From contig SGBB01000007.1 of NCBI GenBank assembly GCA_004195025.1, positions 26,412 through 90,411 of the forward strand: a stretch of 64,000 bases of DNA. Reading direction: 5' to 3'. The translations under genes and the position numbers were made by a program. Below, piece by piece: positions 55,378 through 63,636 of the stretch. Numbering within the stretch: the stretch's first letter is position 1; every line of letters starts with the position of its first letter. The notes beneath the pieces were generated by a model. The model saw nothing but the letters and a program-made list of their open reading frames with translations. It made no database searches and had not been told where the DNA came from. The DNA comes from Candidatus Acidulidesulfobacter diazotrophicus (GTDB lineage Bacteria > SZUA-79 > Acidulodesulfobacterales > Acidulodesulfobacteraceae).

Positions 55378-56883
55378 ATGAATGTTCTTTTTATGACGCC
55401 TGAATATTATCCGTTTGCCAAAAGCGGAGGGCTTGCCGAAGTTGCCGAAGCTATAACCGTCAATCTTGTTCAAAAAGGTTTAAATGTTACGGTTTGCGTG
55501 CCGTATTACAAACAGGTAAGTCAGCAGAAATTCAGAATCTCGGGAAAAATTTCCAAAATAGAAATTGATCCGCCGGAGGATTGTTTAAAATTTTTTCATA
55601 ATAATATAGATAACTTATCTAAGAAAAAAATTGCAAATGAATTGCGATTTTTTGACATTTTACCTTATAAATATAAAGGGGTAAACATTTTATTTATAAA
55701 AAACGATTATTTATTTAATCGTGATTTTTTATATTCCAACGGAAATATTGATTATGAGGACAATTTATTAAGATTTGCTTTCTTTAATTACGCGTCGCTT
55801 GTTTATGCTTCCGACAATATGATGAAATTTGACGTCATTCATTGCAATGATTGGCAAACTTCGTTAATCCCCGCTCTCGTAAAATTTAAATTTAAGCTGC
55901 CTTCAAAAACTTTATTGACTATTCATAACTTAGGATATCAGGGTTTATTTCCCGTAGAACAATTCCAATGCACTTTTTTAAGTAAATATTTATTGAACAT
56001 TGAAGGATTTGAATATTTTGGAAAAATAAACCTTCTCAAAGGAGGAATCGAATTTGCAGACATCGTGACTACCGTCAGCAAAAAATATGCTCTTGAAATT
56101 CAAACAAAAGAATACGGCTTTGGATTAGAAGGGGTTCTTGAAACCTGCAATAAAAAGCTTCACGGAATATTAAACGGCGTTGATTATGATGAATGGAATC
56201 CTGAAACAGATAAATATATAGCTAAAAATTTTGCATATAAAAATTATAAAACAGGCAAAAAATCATGTAAAAAGGATTTATTAAATATTTTTTTTGGAAA
56301 AGATTTAATTCCTGATTTAATGGATAAACCTGTAATCGGTATTATTGCAAGACTTGATGAACAAAAGGGGTTTAATATATTAATAGAAGCTATTCCTGAA
56401 ATAATAAAAAATAATGCCGTGATTATAATTCTCGGAACCGGCAATTCTAAAATAGAAAAAGAACTGAAAAAAATAGCCGAAGCATATCCGCAAAATGTAT
56501 GCTTAAAAATAGAATACAATAATCAACTGGCACATAAAATTGAAGCAGGGAGCGATTTTTATGTAATGCCTTCCAAATACGAACCTTGCGGGCTGAACCA
56601 GATGTACAGCTTAATATACGGAACCGTTCCTATCGTAAGAGGAACCGGAGGCTTAGACGATACGATAATTAATTTTGACGGTATTAATATTGGAGAATCA
56701 AACGGTTTTAAATTTTATAATTTTAACGGCGAAGATTTGATTAAAACTGTTAATTATGCAATTTCATTATATTATAATGATAAAAATACTATGGCAAAAC
56801 TTATTTTAAACGGGATGAAAAGTAATTTTTCATGGGAAAAAAGTATAAATGAATATATTGACTTATACAATAAAATAATATAA
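55378..56883 (+). CDS. glgA: Glycogen (starch) synthase GlgA
   Basis: GT5 glycosyltransferase, 501 residues, adding ADP-glucose to glycogen. The N-terminal KxGGL motif is PFAKSGGLAEVAEAITVNLV. The region VIHCNDWQTSLIPALVKFKF, TIHNLGYQGLFP and GILNGVDYDEWNPETD are diagnostic. The C-terminal lobe has GIIARLDEQKGFNILIEAIP and the donor site PSKYEPCGLNQMYSLIYGTV. It lies 42 bases after dksA, and no other glycogen gene is in the window. Confidence 0.95.
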   Translation: MNVLFMTPEYYPFAKSGGLAEVAEAITVNLVQKGLNVTVCVPYYKQVSQQKFRISGKISKIEIDPPEDCLKFFHNNIDNLSKKKIANELRFFDILPYKYKGVNILFIKNDYLFNRDFLYSNGNIDYEDNLLRFAFFNYASLVYASDNMMKFDVIHCNDWQTSLIPALVKFKFKLPSKTLLTIHNLGYQGLFPVEQFQCTFLSKYLLNIEGFEYFGKINLLKGGIEFADIVTTVSKKYALEIQTKEYGFGLEGVLETCNKKLHGILNGVDYDEWNPETDKYIAKNFAYKNYKTGKKSCKKDLLNIFFGKDLIPDLMDKPVIGIIARLDEQKGFNILIEAIPEIIKNNAVIIILGTGNSKIEKELKKIAEAYPQNVCLKIEYNNQLAHKIEAGSDFYVMPSKYEPCGLNQMYSLIYGTVPIVRGTGGLDDTIINFDGINIGESNGFKFYNFNGEDLIKTVNYAISLYYNDKNTMAKLILNGMKSNFSWEKSINEYIDLYNKII

Positions 56884-56898
56884 ATCAATCAATATATA

Positions 56899-57053
56899 AC
56901 CCAAAACCTAATTTAGAAGCTGCCTGAGAAATTTTAATGCTAAATAATAACATTATATTCCCGCTTTCGCAGGAATGCCATCTGAATGGTGAATATTAAA
57001 TTACATTTTAGTCATTCCTGCGAAAGCGGGAATCCAGAATATAAAATTTGGGT
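56899..57053. mobile_element. Short relative of the MITE-like element
   Basis: Ends acccaaaac and aatttgggt are short inverted repeats. Between them are two oppositely placed palindromic modules, attcccgctttcgcaggaat (56958-56977) and cattcctgcgaaagcgggaa with atccag (57013-57036). The flanks share only ata. It lacks the module with agaaacg found in the longer copies. This element and the duplication at 57114 fill the 56884-57216 spacer. Confidence 0.6.
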
Positions 57054-57113
57054 ATAATAACATTGACAAAATATAAATAAAATATAATATATATAAATAA
57101 AATATAATAAATA

Positions 57114-57211
57114 TAATTAAAATTAAAATTTTATTCCTCAAGGCAAGACCCGTTTATCGAGGAAGCGCTAAGCGTATATAAATAAATCTAATTAAAATTA
57201 AAATTTTATTC
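57114..57211 (+). repeat. 23-bp direct duplication with GC-richer insert, period 75 bp
   Basis: taattaaaattaaaatttta plus ttc occurs at 57114-57136 and 57189-57211. The 52 bases between (ctcaaggcaagacccgttta and more) are much richer in G and C and include a possible cctc/gagg stem and gcgctaagcg. The second copy ends 5 bases before the start of the HD-GYP gene. Confidence 0.85.
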
Positions 57212-57216
57212 ATTTA

Positions 57217-58365
57217 ATGGCGGATCCTGTAAAAATGCTGAAATTAGTCAAAAATGATGATGCATTTATATTAGATAAACTTTTAAAACACGATAAAAAA
57301 AGCAGCTGTAACTTTGGCTCAAGACATGTTTCTTCCTCCTATAAAAAACAAACCGATGAAATTGACAAAATTCCTTTCAATATTCTGATAGCCGAAGACA
57401 ATAAAATAAATGCCGAACTTATGAAAGCGATAATAGAATCTTCTGCACCGCAAAAATTTTCAATAAATGAGGCGTCGGTTAAATTCAATATAATTATTGC
57501 GGAAGACGGAAAAAAAGCATTAGATATAGTATTTTCTCCGATCAATATTGATTTAATAATTTTAGATTTAATGATGCCGTTAATAAACGGTTTTGATGTA
57601 TTGGAAAAAATCAGATCCTGCGGCAGTTTTGGTAATCCTGTAGGCAATATCCCTGTTTTGATTGTAAGCGCTTTAAACGAATCTTCTATTATTTCTAAAG
57701 GTATAGAGCTGGGGGCTAACGATTATATTGCAAAACCTATTGTAAAAAATATTTTCAAATCCAAAGTAAATTCGCTGATAAATTTAAAAAAACTGCATGA
57801 TACTTTAGAAAATTCAGAAAATATAATAATGTCTTTAGCTTTAGCTATTGAAGCCAAAGACAAATATACAAGCGGTCATTCTAAACGGGTCAGTATACTG
57901 GCTTATAATTTCGGAAAATATTTGGGGTTGCATAAAGAAGATTGTTTACTGCTTAAAAGAGCAGGGTGCATACATGATATAGGCAAAATCGGGATACCGA
58001 ATGATATTTTAAATAAAACAGAAAAACTGTCCGATAACGAACTTAATTTGATAAGAAATCATTCCATAACAAGCAGCGATATTTGCAAACCTTTAATTTC
58101 TCTTAAAAAAGAATCTTATATTGTCAGATACCACCATGAGAGGTTTGACGGAAACGGTTATCCCGGTGAATTAAACTGCCAAAATATTCCATACTTATCA
58201 AGAGTCCTGTCTATCGTTGATTCTTACGATGCAATGACCAGCGATAGACCATATCGGCAAGCGTTGACTATGGAAGCGGCTTTGTTTATATTTGAAAACG
58301 AAAAAAACTCAGGGCAGTGGGATCCGGAAATAGTTAATGAATTTATTAAATTTATAAATTTGTAA
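57217..58365 (+). CDS. Response regulator with HD-GYP phosphodiesterase domain
   Basis: A 382-residue protein that should hydrolyse c-di-GMP. After about 50 lead residues comes a receiver domain (FNILIAEDNKINAELMKAII) with Asp117 in LIILDLMMPLINGFDVLEKI and LysPro in YIAKPIV. The HD-GYP domain has HSKRVSILAYNFGKYLGL, HDIGKIGIPNDILN with His253, HH306-307 in HHERFDGNGYPGEL and VDSYDAMTSDRPYRQAL. All key residues are intact, so it is probably active. It is upstream of a hybrid kinase, a likely partner. Confidence 0.92.
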   Translation: MADPVKMLKLVKNDDAFILDKLLKHDKKSSCNFGSRHVSSSYKKQTDEIDKIPFNILIAEDNKINAELMKAIIESSAPQKFSINEASVKFNIIIAEDGKKALDIVFSPINIDLIILDLMMPLINGFDVLEKIRSCGSFGNPVGNIPVLIVSALNESSIISKGIELGANDYIAKPIVKNIFKSKVNSLINLKKLHDTLENSENIIMSLALAIEAKDKYTSGHSKRVSILAYNFGKYLGLHKEDCLLLKRAGCIHDIGKIGIPNDILNKTEKLSDNELNLIRNHSITSSDICKPLISLKKESYIVRYHHERFDGNGYPGELNCQNIPYLSRVLSIVDSYDAMTSDRPYRQALTMEAALFIFENEKNSGQWDPEIVNEFIKFINL

Positions 58366-58456
58366 AAATTTGATTATAATTGATTACAATTTAAATTTTC
58401 TAAAAAATTAAAAATTAGGGAGAATTAAGTCTTTAGACTAAATAATAATTTGATTT

Positions 58457-61400
58457 ATGATTAAAAAAACAAATCTTATGAAAGAATTTATGGCTAAAAT
58501 TTTAATTTACGGCGGAGGGAAAGCCGCTAAATCAGTTATTGAACTTCTTTATGGAGATAAAAATATAGAAATTGCTGCATTAGTTTCAAGAAATATGCTT
58601 AAAGAAGGTGTTCAATATGCGAAGAATTTAAACATTATATGTTTAAATTCAATACAAGAAGCTCTTGATAATAATTTTGATTTTAATATTATTTTTAATC
58701 TCACTGGAGAACCTTTTTATACTATACCTGAACTTAAAGATATATACGATGTTAATTTTACTCTAAACATTAATAATTGCGATAATGATACTGATAATGA
58801 AGACAAAGAAGCAGTTGTCAATAAAAAAAAGAAATTCAATGTGGAGATAATTGATTCTACAAGCGCTAAATTAATATGGGATTTGCTGTATGACAGAAAC
58901 AAAGCACATTCAGACAAAGAATCTATAATAAATCAGCTTAAAAATCAGAAAAATTATTTTAAAAATATTCTGGACGACTCATTTGATATGATAATAGTTA
59001 CCGATAAAAACGGTAAAATTACAGAATTTAATAAAGGCGGAGAAAAAATATTAGGATTTTCTAAAAAAGATATTATAGGTACATTAGCATCTGATTTATA
59101 TATTAATAAAATTGAACGCGATGAAATTTTAAATAGATTGCGCACCGAACATTTTGTTCAAAATTATGAAACTGTTCTAAAAAGAAAAGATAATGGTCTT
59201 GAAAATATTTCTCTTACAATTTCCAGAATTTTAAATAATAAAGGAGAAATAATCGGGACTATAGGTATTTCTAAAGATATAACAGAAAAAAAGAAATATG
59301 AAAAAGAACTTAAAAATCTCAATGAAAACCTTGAATTAAAGATAATAGACCGTACCAAACAATTAGAAAATTCTATCAAAGAACTAGCCAAAGCCAATGA
59401 ATTAAAATCAAAATTTATAGCCAATATGTCTCATGAACTCAGAACTCCATTAAACGCTATTATAGGATATTCGGATCTTATATTAGATTCATCTAATATA
59501 ACCGATAAACATAAAAAATATATAAATAATATATTAGTTTCAGGAAAACATCTTCTTCAATTAATAAATAATATATTAGACATAGCTAAGATTGAAGCGG
59601 GGAAATTTAATTTAGACTATTCTATATTTTCTATCAAAGAAGTTTTAGGAGAAGTAAATACTGTTTTAAAATCATTATTTGATCAAAAAATGCTGTCTTT
59701 AAGTATTATTTATAACAACAATGAAAATTATAAGCTATATGCCGATAGGATAAAATTTAAGCAGGTAATTTATAATCTTTTAAGCAATGCCATAAAATTT
59801 TCTTTTGAAAATTCAAAGATTAAAATTATTTGCAATAATACCATTAATAATTCATCCAAGACGGAACAAAATATAGCATCCGATAAAGGGTCTAAAAAAA
59901 ATACATTAGAATACTTACAAATAGATATTATTAATGAAGGAATAGGCATACCTGAAAATAACCTAAAAGTTATTTTTGACGAATTTATTCAGGTTGACAA
60001 CAGCTACTCAAGAAAATTTGAAGGGACGGGATTAGGTCTTGCTTTAACAAAAAAAATTATAGAACTTCACGGCGGCTACATTAACGTTTACTCAGTTGAA
60101 AATGTACAAACTACGTTTACATTTATTATTCCAAACGCAATAAATACATCAAATTTAGCGGAAGGCATAGATATTAATCAAAGTGTCGATCAAACCCAAA
60201 CTATTAATGTTAATAACGAATTAATTACAGGCAAAACTCAATATAAAACATTTAGAGACGATTTCGGCAAAAAAAGAAACAAACCAGTCGTGTTGGTTGT
60301 AGAAGACGATTTGCCTACTTCAGAATTATTTACCGTTAATTTGGTAAAATCAGGATATTCTGTTATTCATGCTTATAACGGAATAGAAGCTATTGAAAAA
60401 GCTAAAGAGTATAAACCTTTTGCAATTCTTTTAGATGTAATGATTCCTAAAAAAGACGGCTGGGAAGTATTAAGCGATTTAAAATCGGATAAAACTACAA
60501 GAAATATTCCTGTCGTAATTACCAGCATGATTGACAATAAAGATTTAGGATATGCGCTCGGAGCAACTGATTATCTTGTTAAACCGATAGATAAAGAAAC
60601 TTTGATAAAAACTTTATCTGAATTTACATTGACTACAAAAAGAAAAAAAAGACAGGTAAATATTTTATTAATAGACGATGAAGAAATTACGCATAAAATG
60701 ATTTCAAAAATTCTTGAGCCTGAAGGATTTAATCTTTTGCATGCTTATACAGGCGATGAAGGATTAAAAATAGCTATTGAATATAAACCTGATTTAATAT
60801 TGTTAGACCTGATAATGCCGGACGTCAACGGCTTTGAAGTAGCGGAAAATATTAAAAAACATCCAGTCTCTTCCCAAATACCTATTTTTATAATAACATC
60901 AAAAGATTTAACGGTTGAAGAAAGAATGAGGCTTTCAAATAATATTGACAGAGTAATAGGGAAAAGAATATTTTCATCCGAAGAACTAACGAGATCAATT
61001 AGAGAATTAGAACTTATATATCCTCATAAAGCAGGTTTATTTGACGATATAACAGGTTTATTGGATCATAATTATTTTAATATCAGGTTTGCTCAGGAAA
61101 TTAACAGGGCTCAAAGATATCAAATAGCTTTTAGCGTTATATTTATAGATATAGATAATTTTAAAGATTATAACGACATAGTCGGTAATTTTCATTCAGA
61201 TATTGCGCTTAAAAAGATTGCCGATATTTTCAAAAAATCTCTTAGAGGTTCAGATGTAGTTGTCAGATACGGGTATGACGAATTTGCAATAATACTCAAT
61301 AACACTTTAAAAGAACCTGCTTTATATGTTGCGAACAGATTTCTTGTTTCAATAAAAGAATACCCCTTTTATAAAGAAGAAGAACTTGCTTCAAAGTTTT

Positions 61401-61528
61401 TAACGGCAACATTTGTGGTTGCATCCTATCCTAAAGACGGCGAGACACCTGAAGAAATTATATCTAAAATATTTAATAAATTATGCGAACTTAAGGGCGC
61501 AGGAGGAAATATCGTAAAAGAAATTTAA
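58457..61528 (+). CDS. Hybrid histidine kinase with Rossmann-like N-domain, PAS, two receivers and degenerate GGDEF
   Basis: A 1023-residue cytoplasmic protein. Residues 12-90 look like a nucleotide-binding Rossmann domain (AKILIYGGGKAAKSVIELLY, FNIIFNLTGEPF). Then STSAKLIWDLLYD, a PAS domain (about 165-285), a coiled coil and HisKA with His326 (NMSHELRTPLNAIIGYSDLI). The ATPase domain has LLSNAIKFS and FEGTGLGLALTKKI. Receiver 1 has Asp660 (LLDVMIP) and receiver 2 Asp784 (LLDLIMP). The final GGDEF-like domain has GYDEF at 939-943, so cyclase activity is doubtful. The start may instead be the Met at codon 12 (58490). Confidence 0.9.
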   Translation: MIKKTNLMKEFMAKILIYGGGKAAKSVIELLYGDKNIEIAALVSRNMLKEGVQYAKNLNIICLNSIQEALDNNFDFNIIFNLTGEPFYTIPELKDIYDVNFTLNINNCDNDTDNEDKEAVVNKKKKFNVEIIDSTSAKLIWDLLYDRNKAHSDKESIINQLKNQKNYFKNILDDSFDMIIVTDKNGKITEFNKGGEKILGFSKKDIIGTLASDLYINKIERDEILNRLRTEHFVQNYETVLKRKDNGLENISLTISRILNNKGEIIGTIGISKDITEKKKYEKELKNLNENLELKIIDRTKQLENSIKELAKANELKSKFIANMSHELRTPLNAIIGYSDLILDSSNITDKHKKYINNILVSGKHLLQLINNILDIAKIEAGKFNLDYSIFSIKEVLGEVNTVLKSLFDQKMLSLSIIYNNNENYKLYADRIKFKQVIYNLLSNAIKFSFENSKIKIICNNTINNSSKTEQNIASDKGSKKNTLEYLQIDIINEGIGIPENNLKVIFDEFIQVDNSYSRKFEGTGLGLALTKKIIELHGGYINVYSVENVQTTFTFIIPNAINTSNLAEGIDINQSVDQTQTINVNNELITGKTQYKTFRDDFGKKRNKPVVLVVEDDLPTSELFTVNLVKSGYSVIHAYNGIEAIEKAKEYKPFAILLDVMIPKKDGWEVLSDLKSDKTTRNIPVVITSMIDNKDLGYALGATDYLVKPIDKETLIKTLSEFTLTTKRKKRQVNILLIDDEEITHKMISKILEPEGFNLLHAYTGDEGLKIAIEYKPDLILLDLIMPDVNGFEVAENIKKHPVSSQIPIFIITSKDLTVEERMRLSNNIDRVIGKRIFSSEELTRSIRELELIYPHKAGLFDDITGLLDHNYFNIRFAQEINRAQRYQIAFSVIFIDIDNFKDYNDIVGNFHSDIALKKIADIFKKSLRGSDVVVRYGYDEFAIILNNTLKEPALYVANRFLVSIKEYPFYKEEELASKFLTATFVVASYPKDGETPEEIISKIFNKLCELKGAGGNIVKEI

Positions 61529-61712
61529 AAATATAATAAAATACTAATAAAATACTAATGCTGTAAACGTATAAAAATTGAAATAAAGTAAATCGTATAA
61601 TATATCAAACATTTTATATACTATACATATTTATATAAAATTACATTATATATAACAATAAAATGCTAAAGAACTCTAAAAAAATAATAAAATACTAATC
61701 GGTAATTTATTT

Positions 61713-62123
61713 ATGGATGCTGAAAATGCCAGTGTAAATAATGATAAAATAGATAATTCAAAAATTATTATAGTAGAAGATAATGAAATAAATATGGATT
61801 TAATTAAAGCAATGCTTGAAAGATATGATTTTAATATAGTTGAAGCTTATGACGGTTTTGAAGCTATTGAAAAAATAAATAATAATAACGATGATGCCTT
61901 TTTGGTATTGTTAGACATAGGTCTCCCAGGAATAGACGGGATAGAAGTGTTTAAAAGACTAAAGCAATCGGAAAATACCGCCAATATTCCTGTTATAGCA
62001 GTTACTGCACATGCAATGAAAGGAAATAAAGAACATTTATTATCATTAGGTTTTAGTGATTTTATTGAAAAGCCCATTGATAAAAACATTTTGTTTGAAA
62101 AAATTAATAAATTCTTAATTTAA
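61713..62123 (+). CDS. Single-domain response regulator (DivK-like)
   Basis: A 136-residue receiver domain with a 17-residue polar lead: IIVEDNEINMDLIKAMLERY, phospho-Asp in VLLDIGLPGIDGIEVFKRLK, VIAVTAHAMKGNKEHLLSLG and FIEKPIDKN. The DNEINMDL and TAHAMKG stretches are typical of receivers associated with hybrid kinases and DivK. It lies downstream of the hybrid kinase by 185 AT-rich bases, so it may be its output or a phosphate shuttle. Confidence 0.88.
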   Translation: MDAENASVNNDKIDNSKIIIVEDNEINMDLIKAMLERYDFNIVEAYDGFEAIEKINNNNDDAFLVLLDIGLPGIDGIEVFKRLKQSENTANIPVIAVTAHAMKGNKEHLLSLGFSDFIEKPIDKNILFEKINKFLI

Positions 62124-62150
62124 TTAAATTAAATAGATAAAATTATAATA

Positions 62151-62606
62151 ATGCTTAATAATAATAATGGTATCGCTGATTTTAAATTTTTTACGGAATT
62201 AAAAGTGAGATACGAAGAAACCGATGCTATGTCGGTTGTTTATTACGGAAAATATTTTATTTTTTTTGAAGTTGCAAGAACAGAATATATTAAAAAAATC
62301 GGTTATAACTATATTGATATTGAAAAAAGCGGATTTTATTTTGCTGTTGCAGAATCAAACTGTAATTATATTGCGCCTGCAAGATTTGACGACTCATTAA
62401 AAATATACGCCAAGGTAGAATATATAAAAAATTCAAGCTTTAATTTTTTATACAAAATTGTTAAAAAAAATGAAAATAATGAAGAATCTGAAATTAGCAT
62501 AGCAAAAGGGTATACGGTTTTAGTCTGTGTGGACAGCACTGATTTTAAACCGCATAAAATTCCGGATTATATTAGAAAAGCTATACAAAAATTTGAAGGC
62601 TTTTAA
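62151..62606 (+). CDS. ybgC: YbgC/4-hydroxybenzoyl-CoA-type thioesterase
   Basis: Hot-dog fold acyl-CoA thioesterase, 151 residues. The signature is VRYEETDAMSVVYYGKYFIF, then FEVARTEYIKKIGYNYIDIE and the catalytic region AESNCNYIAPARFDDSLKIY. It lies between a response regulator and a DnaJ-like gene (11 bases from the latter). YbgC homologues are often linked to tol-pal, but no tol genes are here. The exact substrate is unknown. Confidence 0.9.
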   Translation: MLNNNNGIADFKFFTELKVRYEETDAMSVVYYGKYFIFFEVARTEYIKKIGYNYIDIEKSGFYFAVAESNCNYIAPARFDDSLKIYAKVEYIKNSSFNFLYKIVKKNENNEESEISIAKGYTVLVCVDSTDFKPHKIPDYIRKAIQKFEGF

Positions 62607-62617
62607 ATTAATATCTC

Positions 62618-63427
62618 ATGAAGAATTACTATGCTATTTTAGAAATTAAAGAAAATGCCAGCGAAACGCTAATTAAAAGTCAATATAGAAAACTTGCCTT
62701 AATATATCATCCTGATAAAAATCCAAATAATACTGACAAATTTATGGATTTAAACAAAGCGTATAAAACTCTTATAGACCCAACTCTTAGAGAATATTAT
62801 GATAGAGACCTAAGAGAATTTAACAAATTAAAAGAGTCTCAGCCCGGCGATAAAATTATTCCTTACAGAACAAGGCTTAGGGATGGCGGGAATATAAATA
62901 TAGAAATGGATTTTACGGAAGATATTTTAGATTTGACGGGTAACGAATTAATCACTAAAACTTTGATATTACAAAGATATATAAGATGCCCCGACTGCGA
63001 CGGAGAAGGCAAGGAAAAAGACACGCTTGCGAGAGTTTGCCCTCAATGTAAAGGATATGGCATGGTTAAAAATCGCGAAACAAAGATTAATGAAGTTTGT
63101 CAAAGTTGCAATGGATATGGCGATATATTCTTGTATAAGTGCGCAACATGCAACGGTATGGGGAGAATAAAGAAGTCAGAAGAAATTTCATTAAATTTTA
63201 AAAAGGAAGATATATTAAGTAATAATACAAATATAAATGACGTTAATAGCGTTAATAACACCGATAACATCAGCAGCGCCAATAATAAAATTATCGTATT
63301 TAACAGCAGGGGAGACGAGGGAGTTTTTGGCGGAAAAAATGGGAATTTAGTGGTTTTGATTAAAATAAATAATGAAGAAAAAGAAAAGGAATCCTTTTTT
63401 AAAAGACTTTTTTTAAATAGAAAATAG
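62618..63427 (+). CDS. DnaJ-like co-chaperone lacking the G/F region
   Basis: A 269-residue protein. The J domain (1-65) contains HPD in LIYHPDKNPNNTDKFMDLNK. There is no Gly/Phe-rich linker. A central zinc-finger region has four CxxCxGxG motifs: CPDCDGEG, CPQCKGYG, CQSCNGYG and CATCNGMG. The C-terminal substrate domain is short and contains an Asn/Ser-rich insert; GDEGVFGGKNGNLVVLIKI matches the DnaJ CTD. It is shorter than DnaJ (about 375). It is probably a specialised co-chaperone and not the main DnaJ. Confidence 0.88.
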   Translation: MKNYYAILEIKENASETLIKSQYRKLALIYHPDKNPNNTDKFMDLNKAYKTLIDPTLREYYDRDLREFNKLKESQPGDKIIPYRTRLRDGGNINIEMDFTEDILDLTGNELITKTLILQRYIRCPDCDGEGKEKDTLARVCPQCKGYGMVKNRETKINEVCQSCNGYGDIFLYKCATCNGMGRIKKSEEISLNFKKEDILSNNTNINDVNSVNNTDNISSANNKIIVFNSRGDEGVFGGKNGNLVVLIKINNEEKEKESFFKRLFLNRK

Positions 63428-63601
63428 TAAGGTTGTTATTATATTATAGACACAATTTTATATCCTGACTTTGACACCAAATTCCATATTTTCATAAGTT
63501 AATTCCTTTAAACTACTGTAAACACTGAATATCATTTTTATGTTTTTTTTGTTTTTTAAAAAGTGTAGTAGGAAACATTATAATAATATGTCATATTTTA
63601 C

Positions 63602-63630
63602 TTGACATTAAATATATGATATGGTATAGT
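63602..63630 (+). promoter_or_regulatory. Strong sigma-70-type promoter of the transposase gene
   Basis: TTGACA, 17 bases and TATAGT give an almost perfect -35/-10 pair. The -10 box ends 7 bases before the ATG at 63637, so the transcript may begin at or very near the start codon (leaderless). Confidence 0.65.
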
Positions 63631-63636
63631 TTTATT

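Noticed and set aside
57120..57190. c-di-GMP riboswitch before the HD-GYP gene
   Set aside because: The insert lacks the conserved GEMM sequence blocks; only composition and position suggested it.
61533..61699. Another ~75-bp-period duplication (ataataaaatactaat repeated after 151 bases)
   Set aside because: The repeat is short and of very low complexity, and its distance fits only as twice the period.
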